A stretch of 64,000 nt of DNA from an uncultured bacterium (lineage in GTDB: Bacteria > Planctomycetota > UBA1135 > GCA-002686595), in the NCBI GenBank assembly GCA_938075305.1, contig CALJGV010000010.1:310001-374000 (forward strand), in the 5' to 3' direction. A model generated the notes under the pieces. It did no database searches. It saw nothing but the letters and a program-made list of their open reading frames with translations, and was not told the origin of the DNA. The position numbers were made by a program, and so were the translations under genes. Position 1 is the first letter of the stretch; every line of letters begins with the position of its first letter. Shown piece after piece: positions 34,040-42,929 of this stretch.

Positions 34040-36195
34040 CGCCTGGGGTTGAAGGTCTCGTCGAGGACGGAGGGGGGCGGCGGCCCGTCCGACCCCAGGA
34101 GGGGGATGATCTTGATGTTGTCGCTGAGGGGCAGAACGACGCGTCGCTCTCCGTTGTCCGCGGGCCGCATGGCGCGCTCGAAGGAGTCCGTCAGCATGCT
34201 CTGCTCCGTGATGGAGGGATGCTCGCCGTGAACCTCCACCAGGGCCTTGAAGGCCGACGCTACCCCGGCGGCGGAGGCCTCCTCGCTGAGGCGGTCGGCG
34301 AGCGCGTCGGAGCGGACGCGGAGGGCCTCGGCGCGGGCTTGGCTGAGGCGCTCCACGCGGTTGACCTGGGCCTTCTTCTCGGCCGTGATGGCGTCCTCCA
34401 TGGCGCTCGCCACCGCCCGGTAGGCGTCATGGACAGCGGGGGGTGCGTGCACGTCGTGCAGGAAGACCCGGACGAGGCTCGCGCCGATCTGTCGTTGCTC
34501 CAGGTCTTCGCTCAGGCGCCGCTCGACGTCCGCGATGAACGGGCCGCTGGCGCCCACGAGGACCTCCTCCGCGGTTCGGGTGGCGACGGCGCGGCGCAGG
34601 GCGTCCTGAGCCAGGCGTGAGATGGTGCCTTCTGGCCCGCTCTGGCCATAGCGCCATTGGCGCGCGTCTTCGACGCGGTACTGTGCTCCGAAGCGGACGC
34701 TGAGGAGCAGGCCGTCGCTGGTGAGGGTCTCGGACTCGGCCTCGAGCGCGGCGATCCGGCGGCGCTCGGCCATGAGGGCCAGGGCGTCCACCGTACTGTC
34801 GTCCACCGGGACGCGGTCGATCCCGAACTCCACGCTCCGGATCAACGACGTCGAGACCCTTGCCGTCTTATCGATGGGCCAGGGGGCGTGGATGATCAGG
34901 CCAGGGGCAGTGTGCTCCTGCGCCACCCGGCCGAAGCGCTCGACGAAGACCGTCTCGCCAGGGCCCACCGAGGTGAGCGAAGAGGAGAGGTAGAGCGCGG
35001 CCGCCGCTGCGCCCATGACTTGGCGGGCGGGGGCGGAGGTCAGGTCGAGGCCGAGGGGGCGCCCCGCCAGCTGGATCCAGCCCGCGAACCGGGCCGAGAC
35101 ACGGGTCTTGATTGCGGAGCGGAGGAGGAGCGCGGCGAGGATCAGGCCGGACACGGTGGAGATGACGCCGTGCTCCATGGCGCCCGGCGCGACGTCCATG
35201 TCTCGCGGGTCGAAGCCCAGGGCCGGGTACAGGACGTTGACAGCGGTGCCCAGCAGCAGTGAGACCACCGCGATGCTCCCGAGGTAGGACGCCAGCGCGC
35301 GCGACCCCAGGAGGTCTCGCACCACGAGGATCGTGGCGACGTTGGTGGCCGGCCCCGCGAGCAGGAAGACCAACGCCGCGCCCGGCTCGAGACCCTTGGC
35401 CATCATGGCGGCCGCGATGGGGGTCGAGGCGGTGGCGCAGACGTAGAGGGGCACGCCGGCGATGAGCATCGCGAGCATGGCCGTCCAACCCGTGAAGAGG
35501 GTCCCCTCGAAGAAACCGTCGGGGACCGCCACGACGATGGTCGCCGAGATCGCGAAGCCGACGATGAACCAGGGGGTCAGGTCGTCGAGCAGCGTCCCGA
35601 AGGCATACCGCATGGCGCGGCCGAAGACGGAGCCGCCCTCAGGCGCATCCTGGCTGTGATCGTGATCGTGATCGTGGCGGTCACCATGGTCCGCGGGGGC
35701 CGTGTCGGTGGTGTGGCTGCAGCAGGAGCCGCCGGTGGCCTCAGGGGCCGCGACGCCGGGCTCCTCGGCCCCCGGGCCCTCGCCGCCGAAGAGATTCACG
35801 GTCACCCCCGAGGCGAAGGCTGTGATGAACGCCGCTAGCGGCCGGATCACCGTCATCAACGGGTCCATCAGGGCCCACGTGGCGCCGATGGAGTCGACCC
35901 CCGTCTCGGGCGTCGAGATCAGGAAGGAGGTGGTGGCCCCGCGGCTGGCGCCGGAGCGGCGCAGCTGGGTCGCTGTGGGGATGACGGAGCACGAGCAGAG
36001 CGGGACCGGAACGCCGATCAGGGCTGCGGTGGCCACCGAACGGGTGTCGTCTCCGCCCAGCCGCCGCGCCACCCAGCTGGTGGGGACGAAGACCGCGAGG
36101 AAGCCCGCGATGGTGAAGCCGACGAGGAGGTAGGGCCCTGACTCGGCCAGGACCATCCAGATCGCCTCGAACCATTCTGTGAGCATCTCCGTCAT
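34036..36195 (-). CDS. Metal-efflux-type permease (SO_0444/DUF318-like) fused to a C-terminal SPFH domain
   Basis: This is a 719-residue fusion. Residues about 1-330 are a polytopic permease with a GVPVPLCSCSVIP motif (about 61-73), GVPLYVCATASTPIAAAMM (about 247-265) and GPATN (281-285), the pattern of the SO_0444-type Cu/Zn permease family. The cytoplasmic or periplasmic loop at about 155-180 has two cysteines and a histidine/aspartate repeat (HGDRHDHDHDH), a likely metal-binding segment. After another membrane segment (about 391-408), residues 411-700 form an HflK-like SPFH domain (GPGETVFVERFGRVAQEHTAPG) with a long helical region. The frame is continuous with no stop, so the fusion is real in this sequence. 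It lies 21 bp after a ZIP transporter and overlaps the next SPFH gene by 4 bp. Confidence 0.85.
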   Translation of the reverse strand: MTEMLTEWFEAIWMVLAESGPYLLVGFTIAGFLAVFVPTSWVARRLGGDDTRSVATAALIGVPVPLCSCSVIPTATQLRRSGASRGATTSFLISTPETGVDSIGATWALMDPLMTVIRPLAAFITAFASGVTVNLFGGEGPGAEEPGVAAPEATGGSCCSHTTDTAPADHGDRHDHDHDHSQDAPEGGSVFGRAMRYAFGTLLDDLTPWFIVGFAISATIVVAVPDGFFEGTLFTGWTAMLAMLIAGVPLYVCATASTPIAAAMMAKGLEPGAALVFLLAGPATNVATILVVRDLLGSRALASYLGSIAVVSLLLGTAVNVLYPALGFDPRDMDVAPGAMEHGVISTVSGLILAALLLRSAIKTRVSARFAGWIQLAGRPLGLDLTSAPARQVMGAAAAALYLSSSLTSVGPGETVFVERFGRVAQEHTAPGLIIHAPWPIDKTARVSTSLIRSVEFGIDRVPVDDSTVDALALMAERRRIAALEAESETLTSDGLLLSVRFGAQYRVEDARQWRYGQSGPEGTISRLAQDALRRAVATRTAEEVLVGASGPFIADVERRLSEDLEQRQIGASLVRVFLHDVHAPPAVHDAYRAVASAMEDAITAEKKAQVNRVERLSQARAEALRVRSDALADRLSEEASAAGVASAFKALVEVHGEHPSITEQSMLTDSFERAMRPADNGERRVVLPLSDNIKIIPLLGSDGPPPPSVLDETFNPRR

Positions 36196-36216
36196 GGGCG
36201 GGCCGTGGTACGGCGT

Positions 36217-37110
36217 TCAGATTCCCCCGTGAGCGTGTACCGCCCACATCAAGGTAACCCCTGCGGTCAGAAGGCCAAGTTTCAGAGCACTGTCCTGACG
36301 CTGGTGGAAGACCTCAGGGAGAAGCTCGCAGAGGCAGACGTAAAGGAAGGTGCCGGCCGCGAGGGAGGTGAGGATCGGGATACTGGCACCGAGCAGGCCC
36401 GTAAGGGCGCCTCCCATCAGCAGGCCGAGGGGGGTGATGAGCGAGAAGGCCACCAGCAGAGTGATGAGCCGACCGCGCCCGATGTCGGTCATGGAGAAGA
36501 CCGAGGCAAGAGAGAATGACTCGAAGCCCTTGTGGGCCAGGATCGCGAGCAGCATGACTCCGGCGAGCTGGGCCTCGCCCTGGACCGCTGCGAGGGCGAC
36601 GCCCGCGGTCAAGGAGTGGACGCTCAGTCCAACGAGCGCGGCCCAGCCCACCGCCGCGTGTCGCTGGGCATCGTTGTGGCCGTGGCCGTGCCCGTGTGTG
36701 GAGCCGGGGATCATGAGAGCCTCGACGAGGAAGACTCCGAGGACGCCGACTAGGACCCACAGCCAGGGCCCGACCGGCCCATGAACGTGGCCGGCGTGGG
36801 CTCCATGATCGTGATCATGATCGTGGCCGTCCTCTTCCCCGTCCTCGTAGCCCGGTGAGCCCGGCCCGTGGTCAGGGACCCCGTCCCCGTCGTGGTCGTG
36901 GGTGAGGTCGATGACCTGCTCCTGGGCGTGGTCATGTCCGGCGCTCGCCTCCTGACCGATGACGGGGAGGAGGTGCAGGAAGACCGCGCCGAGGAAGATG
37001 CCGGTGGAGAACGCGAGGGCGGCGTGGTGGCCCCTCTCCTTCCACTTGAGGAAGAGCGGGGCGAGGCCGCCCGCGAGCCCGACGGCGAAGATGGCGAGTG
37101 CCTGGAGCAT
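36217..37110 (-). CDS. ZIP-family divalent metal transporter with histidine-rich loops
   Basis: This is a 297-residue polytopic ZIP protein. The first three membrane segments are followed by a long loop (about 57-110) rich in His, Asp and Glu (GHDHAQEQVIDLTHDHDGDGVPDHG and DGHDHDHDHGAHAGHVHG in shorter pieces), then a second His run (HGHGHGHND). The conserved metal-site helices are LSVHSLTAGVAL and LAHKGFESFSLA, where H and E/S residues form the binuclear site; the usual HNxxDG is replaced by HSLTAG. ZIP proteins carry Zn2+ or Fe2+ into the cytosol. It sits 7 bp after the sugar-transferase stop and 21 bp before the permease-SPFH gene. Confidence 0.9.
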   Translation of the reverse strand: MLQALAIFAVGLAGGLAPLFLKWKERGHHAALAFSTGIFLGAVFLHLLPVIGQEASAGHDHAQEQVIDLTHDHDGDGVPDHGPGSPGYEDGEEDGHDHDHDHGAHAGHVHGPVGPWLWVLVGVLGVFLVEALMIPGSTHGHGHGHNDAQRHAAVGWAALVGLSVHSLTAGVALAAVQGEAQLAGVMLLAILAHKGFESFSLASVFSMTDIGRGRLITLLVAFSLITPLGLLMGGALTGLLGASIPILTSLAAGTFLYVCLCELLPEVFHQRQDSALKLGLLTAGVTLMWAVHAHGGI

Positions 37111-37117
37111 GAAGAGA

Positions 37118-38740
37118 TCAGGTGCCGCGGCGGAGGACGACCGTCTTGACCGTGGAGATCAGGATCGAGAGGTCGAACAGGACGCTGTAGTTCTTGATGT
37201 AGAACAGATCGTATTGGAGCTTGTGAAGCGCGTCCTCTTCCGTGTTTCCGTACGGGTAGTTCGTCTGGGCCCATCCGGTGACGCCGGGCTTCACGATGTG
37301 ACGCAGGCGGAAGTAGGGGATGCGGGCTGCCAGCTGGTCCACGAAATGCTGCCGCTCGGGCCTGGGACCGACCAGGGACATCGAGCCGGACAGCACGTTG
37401 AAGAGCTGGGGCAGCTCGTCCAGGCGCGTCTTCCGCATGAACTTCCCGAAGCGTGTGATGCGCGGGTCGTCCTCCGACGCCCACACCGGGCCGCTCAGCT
37501 TCTCGGCATCGGCGCGCATGGAGCGGAACTTCATCAGGACGAAGGGGCGGCCGTCCTGGCCGACGCGCTCCTGGGTGAAGAGGATCGGCCCGGGGGAGGT
37601 CAGCCGCACCACGACCGCTACGATGGCCATCACCCACCAGAGGAGCACGAGCATGATGAGCGCCACCACGACGTCGTTCATGCGCTTCAGGAGAGCGGCG
37701 AAGGGGTGCCGCCGGAAGCCCTCGTTGAAGATGAGGTAGGAGGGACGCATGGCGGCGACCGCGATCCTGCCCGTGACCTGCTCGTAGACCTCCTCGCGCT
37801 CTCGGACCTCGACGCCCGCGAGCCTGGCCCGGAGGAGGTCCTCGATCGGGAGCGTGAGGCGTCGGTCCTCGAGGGCCACCACGATCATCTCGACCCTGAG
37901 CTTTTGAAGGAGCTCGGGGAGCCCCTCCTCCCCGGGAGCCCGCTGTGCGAGGTTCCCCGAGGACGCGTCCAAGTTCCCGGGCTCCCGCCCGAGGAGGTCG
38001 ACCCCCTCGAGGATGAGGGCTCGGGTGGCATCGGAGGCGGCGTCCTCGGACGCGGTGATGGGCGACTCGATCTTGTCCGAGCGGCGCCGGTCGATGGTGG
38101 ACGTCGGTTCCGGAACGAGGCCCACCACCCGGAAGCCAGCCTCGGGGTGGGCGATGATCTGGTTCGCCAACGCATGGGCCGGACCACGGGATCCGAGGAT
38201 CAGCACCCGCACGTCCAGGTCAGCGCGGCGGATGAGAGCGTGGTACGCGAAGCGCCCGAGGTACAGGAGGCCGAACCCGGTGGAGGCCGTCCCGATGAGG
38301 ATCTGGATCTTCCTGGAGAGCGAGAGGCCGGGAAACGCGTAGACGAGGTCGGCGCCCAAGAGGTGGCTGACGATCACGAAGGCGACCGACAGCGCGATCC
38401 CGATGCCCGCGGACTCCACGAAGCGAGAGGCCCGCTCATAGCGGGAGGCGGTGATCTGGAACTCGTAGAGACGGTTCAGCCCGATGGAGAGCAGGAGCGT
38501 CAGCGTCACCAGGCCCGCCGAGAACGCGGCGTGGAAGGCGGCGTCCCGGGGGAGCATGCTCTCACCCCCCAGCGATCTCATCACCTCCCGGTTCTCTGGC
38601 TCGCTGCTCGCCGGATCGGCCAGGAGGTCCCACAGGTGGTGGGTCATCCCCGCCGTGATGACGGCGTAGAGCAGCAGCGCTTCCACCGAGACCAGGAGGA
38701 AGGTGCGGACGGGGAAGTAGTGCTGTAGGACGCGCAGCAT
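37118..38740 (-). CDS. Polyprenyl-phosphate sugar transferase (PEP-CTERM/exosortase-associated type)
   Basis: This is a 540-residue membrane enzyme that would start exopolysaccharide repeat-unit synthesis by putting a sugar phosphate on undecaprenyl phosphate. The N-terminal half has four or five membrane helices and a CoA-binding/Rossmann-like middle (LDVRVLILGSRGPAH). The C-terminal half is the bacterial sugar transferase: LMKFRSMRADAE, RKTRLDELPQLFNVLSGSMS, VGPRPERQ and KPGVTGWAQ. I chose the ATG at 38740 because MLRVLQHYFPVRTFLL matches the family start; an in-frame ATG at 38770 is possible. The order matches the TIGR03013-like transferases of exosortase systems. The EPS locus lies about 6 kb away on the other strand. 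Confidence 0.9.
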   Translation of the reverse strand: MLRVLQHYFPVRTFLLVSVEALLLYAVITAGMTHHLWDLLADPASSEPENREVMRSLGGESMLPRDAAFHAAFSAGLVTLTLLLSIGLNRLYEFQITASRYERASRFVESAGIGIALSVAFVIVSHLLGADLVYAFPGLSLSRKIQILIGTASTGFGLLYLGRFAYHALIRRADLDVRVLILGSRGPAHALANQIIAHPEAGFRVVGLVPEPTSTIDRRRSDKIESPITASEDAASDATRALILEGVDLLGREPGNLDASSGNLAQRAPGEEGLPELLQKLRVEMIVVALEDRRLTLPIEDLLRARLAGVEVREREEVYEQVTGRIAVAAMRPSYLIFNEGFRRHPFAALLKRMNDVVVALIMLVLLWWVMAIVAVVVRLTSPGPILFTQERVGQDGRPFVLMKFRSMRADAEKLSGPVWASEDDPRITRFGKFMRKTRLDELPQLFNVLSGSMSLVGPRPERQHFVDQLAARIPYFRLRHIVKPGVTGWAQTNYPYGNTEEDALHKLQYDLFYIKNYSVLFDLSILISTVKTVVLRRGT

Positions 38741-38963
38741 GGGAGGGGGGGGAATACCCCTCCTGTTCATCGGCCTCGCTGGTCGCGTTCGATGAGGGGA
38801 AGGGGCGCTCCGTGTGGGCGGGAGCTCCGTGTGGAGCGGAAGATTATTCCCATCCGCGCCCCAGCGGAGGCCCCAGGCGCGGAAAGCTGGGACAGGCCCG
38901 GGGCGGCGTCGCGATGGAGCCAGGGTGGGGGGGGGAGCGGGCGGCGCTCCACCCCGCAGGGCG

Positions 38964-41486
38964 TCAGCGTCCGCCGCCGTCCAGCCCCTCAAGGATCTCC
39001 CTGAGTTCGGCCATCGATTCGGGGCTCAGGGTCCCGCCACCCTCTGTGGGGGCCATCAACTCGCGCGCACGCGCCAGCTCGGGCGACCGGACGCGGGAGG
39101 GAGCGCTGGCGACCCGGTCCCCCTCGGCCTCTCGGTCCACGAAGGTCGCCTTGTACTCCGCGATCCCGTCCGGGCTCTGGTCTCGCTTCGCCAGCACCTC
39201 CTCGATGGCTGCCTGGAGCTGCAGGTCCTCGGCGAAGTCGCCCATGGGCAGGGCGCTGCCCCGCAGGTCCTGGAAGCGGCGACGGACGTCAATGCGCAGC
39301 AGGAACCGGATGTCTTCCTCCGGGAGGGACGTGTCCAACGAGGCGTAGAGGTCGTCGAAGCCCGGATAGAGCTCGGGGTCGTCGAAGTCGCAATAGGCGA
39401 GCTTGCCCATGGTCTCAGGATCCTCGTCGAAGCGCTCCAGGACCCACTCGCGCAGGGCGCGGGTGTCCTGGATCCGGCGCATCTCGAGGAGGCGCCATGA
39501 CTCGCGGCGGAGCGGCTCCACCTCGATGTCCGGGGAGACGCCGCCCGCGCTCAGGATGTTGCCCTCCTCGTCCAGCTCGCGGTGGATCGAGCGGCCGAGG
39601 GGGAGCAGGTAGCGCTCGATGGTGAGCTTGATGCGCGGGGCGTAGTCGAACTCGCCGTCCCCGTCGTAGTCGCGGGTGATCGGCTCCCAGTTGTCGCGTC
39701 GCCCGTTTCGGTTCTCGTCCCCGTACTCGTCGTCCCGCTCAGGGGCGAGGGGGATGAGGGACTGCACCGAGCCCTTGCCGAAGGACCGCTGGCCCACGAG
39801 CGTGGCCCGGCCGAGGTCCTGCAGGGCGCCGGAGACGATCTCCGAGGCCGACGCTGAGAAGCGGTTGATGAGGACGGCGACGGGGATGTCCTCGGACACG
39901 ATGGCCGGCATGCGCGTCTTGAAGACCTTGGCGTCCCGGAAGCGGCTCTCCGTCTTCACGACGGTCTGCTTCTCCGGGAGGAAGAGGTCGGCCACCTCAC
40001 GGGCCTGGGTCAAAAGGCCCCCGGTGTTGTTGCGCAGGTCGAGGATCACGCCGTTCAGCTCCTCCTTGCCCGACTCGCGGGTGAGCTTGCGGATCGCCTC
40101 GTAGACGTCCTGGGCGGCGTTCCTGCTGAAGGTCTGCAGCTCCACCAGCCCGATGTCGCCGGGGAGGAGTTGGCTGTGAACCGACGGGATGCTGATCTGG
40201 GCGCGCTCCACCGAGACCTTCATCTGGTCGGTCGGCCGGTCGATCAGCCCCGCGTCCATGCCGCGGCGCCAGATGTAGAGGTCCACGTCGGTCCCCGGCT
40301 TGCCCTTGAGGCGCTTGATGACCTCGTCGGTGGGCTCGCCCACGGTGGGCCAGTCCCCGATACGGACGATCTTGTCGTCCGTGCCGAGCCCCGCGCGGTA
40401 GGCCGGGCCCGAGTAGATCGGTCGGGTGATGGTGAAGAGCCCGTCGTCGGGGTCGTTCTGCACATAGGCGCCGATGCCCCCGTACTCCGCCTCGAGGTCC
40501 TGCTCGAACTTCTCGTAGGACTCGGAGGAGAAGTAGGACGAGTGGCGGTCGAGGCGCTTGAGCATGCCCTGCATGGCTGCCTCCAGGAGGGCCTCCCGGT
40601 CCACGGTATCCCCCTCGAGGTGAAGCTCCTGGATCAGCGCGATGAGGCGCTCGATCCGCGCGAGGTCGTTGGGCATTTCACCTCCGAGTCGGCGGTTGCC
40701 CTCCTCCCGGCGCATGCGGCGGAGCCTGGACTCGTAGAAGCGGTCCTGCCGCAGCTGCTCGAGGTAGGCGCGCGCCAGCCGGCCGGATTCGCCGGGGAGC
40801 TGTGAGAGCCGTGAGAGCTCGTCCTCGACACCATCCACCTCTTGGACAGCGCCGATCTCCGCGAAGCCCAGGGCGCCGGCCGCGCGGAGGTTGGGGTCGG
40901 AGCTCTCGAGGAAGGACGCCAGCACCCGCCGGGCCGACGCGATCTGTGAGCCGCGTCCGAGCCGTGTGGCGGCGATGGCGCAGGCCACGCGGAGTTCGAT
41001 GTCTCCCTTGCCCCCGGCCCGCTGGAGGAGCTTCTCGGCAGCCTCTCCCTTGGCGTCACGGTCCGAGATCTCCGGGGCGATGGCCCCGAGGAGGTCCGCC
41101 GCCGCGCGGGCGAGGTCCGGGTCCTCGGCGTCGAGCGCCCCGGTGGCGGCCGTGGCCACGAGGCCGTGGTCCACGTCGTCTCCATCGAGGCGCAGGCTCA
41201 CAAGGAAGAGCAGGCGCCGGGGGTCCTTCTCTCCGGCTCGCAGGCGCGCGTCCAGGGTGGCGTCCATGGCGGCGCCGAGCTCCTCGTCCAGGAGCCCCCC
41301 GACTCGGGCGGCCTCGCGCCAGATGCCTCCGGCGTCCATGGCCCGGATGGCCTCGAGCCGGTCATCCAGGATCGCGTCGACCTCGTCCTGTGGGGCGGCC
41401 GGGCGCGCGACCGGCACGGGGGCCAGCGCGGGCTGGGGGGCGGGTCCCAGGAGGGCGGCGAGGCAGAGGAGGGCGCTTGAGAACAT
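38964..41486 (-). CDS. S41 carboxyl-terminal processing protease with HEAT-like N-terminal extension
   Basis: This is an 840-residue exported serine protease of the tail-specific type. A signal peptide (about 1-22) leads to a helical region with HEAT-like repeats (about 40-245). A PDZ domain spans about 335-410 (YGGIGAYVQ, DDKIVRIGDWP). The S41 domain (about 440-690) carries the dyad Ser546 (NRFSASASEIV) and Lys571 (SFGKGSVQ), 25 residues apart as in Prc. An acidic insert at about 583-615 (DDEYGDENRNGRRDNW, DYDGDGEFDY) follows the lysine. Such proteases trim C-termini of envelope proteins. It is 223 bp upstream of the sugar-transferase gene on the same strand and divergent from moaC. Confidence 0.92.
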   Translation of the reverse strand: MFSSALLCLAALLGPAPQPALAPVPVARPAAPQDEVDAILDDRLEAIRAMDAGGIWREAARVGGLLDEELGAAMDATLDARLRAGEKDPRRLLFLVSLRLDGDDVDHGLVATAATGALDAEDPDLARAAADLLGAIAPEISDRDAKGEAAEKLLQRAGGKGDIELRVACAIAATRLGRGSQIASARRVLASFLESSDPNLRAAGALGFAEIGAVQEVDGVEDELSRLSQLPGESGRLARAYLEQLRQDRFYESRLRRMRREEGNRRLGGEMPNDLARIERLIALIQELHLEGDTVDREALLEAAMQGMLKRLDRHSSYFSSESYEKFEQDLEAEYGGIGAYVQNDPDDGLFTITRPIYSGPAYRAGLGTDDKIVRIGDWPTVGEPTDEVIKRLKGKPGTDVDLYIWRRGMDAGLIDRPTDQMKVSVERAQISIPSVHSQLLPGDIGLVELQTFSRNAAQDVYEAIRKLTRESGKEELNGVILDLRNNTGGLLTQAREVADLFLPEKQTVVKTESRFRDAKVFKTRMPAIVSEDIPVAVLINRFSASASEIVSGALQDLGRATLVGQRSFGKGSVQSLIPLAPERDDEYGDENRNGRRDNWEPITRDYDGDGEFDYAPRIKLTIERYLLPLGRSIHRELDEEGNILSAGGVSPDIEVEPLRRESWRLLEMRRIQDTRALREWVLERFDEDPETMGKLAYCDFDDPELYPGFDDLYASLDTSLPEEDIRFLLRIDVRRRFQDLRGSALPMGDFAEDLQLQAAIEEVLAKRDQSPDGIAEYKATFVDREAEGDRVASAPSRVRSPELARARELMAPTEGGGTLSPESMAELREILEGLDGGGR

Positions 41487-41682
41487 GCGGTGATGGAGGG
41501 AGAAGAGGGGCCCTGCGCCGAGAAGCGGTCGGCCAGGGAGGGCGCTCGGGGAAGTATCGTCCTTCGGGGAGTGCCAGCGCGAGCCGTAGGCGGCCGCGCG
41601 CGGACGACTGTACGATTCCTTAGGCTCGCGATTGGCGGCGGGAGTCCTCCGAGACGTAAATCAAACCGCCGACGGGCAGGCC

Positions 41683-42219
41683 ATGGACGAGCAGAAGCAC
41701 GGGACGAGGGGCGACGAGGGCCAGGGCCCCGTGGGTAGCCTGTCGCATATCGAGTCCGGATCCGGGGGCACGAGGTCCCGAATGGTGGACGTTTCCGGCA
41801 AGGCTGCGACGCATCGCCGCGCCTTGGCCCTCGCCCGGGTGGAGTTCCCTCCCGGCCTGCTCGAGGTTGTGATGGAGGGCGGCGGGCCCAAAGGCCCCAT
41901 CGAGGAGGTGGCCCGGGTGGCGGGGGTCCTCGCGGCCAAGCGCACCGGGGAGCTGATCCCCATGTGTCACCCCCTGGGTCTCGACGTTGTCGACATCCGC
42001 TTCGCGACCGCGGGGCCGGACACCCTTGAGGTGACCTGCGAGGCCTGCTGCTTCGGCCCGACTGGGGTCGAGATGGAGGCCATGGTGGGGGCCTCCATTG
42101 CGGCCCTGACCGTCTACGACATGACCAAGGGAGCCTCCAAGGCGATCTCCCTCGGGGCGGTGGAGCTGCTCGAGAAATCAGGTGGGAAGAGCGGCCACTG
42201 GCGACGGGGCGAGGGCTGA
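41683..42219 (+). CDS. moaC: Cyclic pyranopterin monophosphate synthase
   Basis: This cytosolic enzyme forms cyclic pyranopterin monophosphate in molybdenum-cofactor synthesis. The ATG at 41683 gives 178 residues; a TTG 51 bp earlier would add an unlikely leader. After a variable first 32 residues come RMVDVSGKAATHRRALA, an IPMCHPL block with the catalytic histidine, TGVEMEAM, YDMTKG (Asp and Lys of the active site) and GGKSGHW. The usual KGDV is KGPI here, keeping the lysine. No other moa genes are in the window. The neighbouring gene after 218 bp is accB. Confidence 0.92.
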   Translation: MDEQKHGTRGDEGQGPVGSLSHIESGSGGTRSRMVDVSGKAATHRRALALARVEFPPGLLEVVMEGGGPKGPIEEVARVAGVLAAKRTGELIPMCHPLGLDVVDIRFATAGPDTLEVTCEACCFGPTGVEMEAMVGASIAALTVYDMTKGASKAISLGAVELLEKSGGKSGHWRRGEG

Positions 42220-42232
42220 GGGGAGCCGCCTG

Positions 42233-42247
42233 GGCCCTCCCAGGGCC
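42233..42247 (+). terminator. Short GC hairpin after moaC
   Basis: GGCCCT and AGGGCC pair around a CCC loop 13 bp after the moaC stop codon. There is no T-run, so it is a weak terminator candidate only; it separates moaC from the accBC genes. Confidence 0.3.
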
Positions 42248-42437
42248 GTCCTCAAGGCCCCAGGCCGATCTGGTCCCCGATTGCGAGCGGCCAGGGGGCA
42301 GATCCGGGCTGCGGCGGGCGCTATGGTGGTAGGGCGTTCGGCGGCCACTGCGGGCGACGCGGTTCGCCCCGCTCTGCGAGCACTTTCCAGCCGCCAGTCA
42401 ACAACCCGAGGGCCCGCCCAGCGGCCCCCGAGACCAC

Positions 42438-42929
42438 ATGGATCTGAAACTCATCCGCAACCTCGTCCGGATCATGGAGCGAGGCGAGGTCGACGAACTC
42501 GAGATCGAGGACGACAAGGCCGGCCTCAGGGTGCACCTGCGTCGCGGCCCGTCCGGTAGCTACGCCCAGCCCTCCGTCATGATGATGCCGGGGGCCTCCG
42601 CGCCCGGCCCGGCGCCCAGCGGCGGAGCCGCTGGGCCCTTGGGCGGCGGGGACGGGACCTCCACGGAGGCGCCCGCGCGCGCGGCTGGGGTCGAGGAGAT
42701 CACCTCTCCCATGATCGGGACCTTCTACGCCTCGCCGTCGCCCGACGCCGATCCCTTCACGGCGATCGGCGACCGGGTGGGGGACGAGAGCGTCGTCTGC
42801 ATCATCGAGGCGATGAAGGTCATGAACGAGATCAAGGCCGAGTGCTCGGGTGAGATCGTCGAGATCCTCGTCGAGAACGGCGAGCCTGTCGAATACGGCC
42901 AGCCCCTCTTCCTCGTCAAGACGCGCTGA
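42438..42929 (+). CDS. accB: Biotin carboxyl carrier protein of acetyl-CoA carboxylase
   Basis: This is a 163-residue carrier that holds biotin for acetyl-CoA carboxylase, the first step of fatty-acid synthesis. The N-terminal domain ([25 protein letters not shown]) is typical, followed by a flexible Pro/Ala/Gly linker (about 50-85). The biotinyl domain begins [22 protein letters not shown] and carries EAMKVMNEI, with the biotinylated lysine at 127. The stop overlaps the accC start by one base (TGATG), the usual accBC coupling. The 218-bp upstream region contains no recognised element. Confidence 0.96.
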   Translation: MDLKLIRNLVRIMERGEVDELEIEDDKAGLRVHLRRGPSGSYAQPSVMMMPGASAPGPAPSGGAAGPLGGGDGTSTEAPARAAGVEEITSPMIGTFYASPSPDADPFTAIGDRVGDESVVCIIEAMKVMNEIKAECSGEIVEILVENGEPVEYGQPLFLVKTR

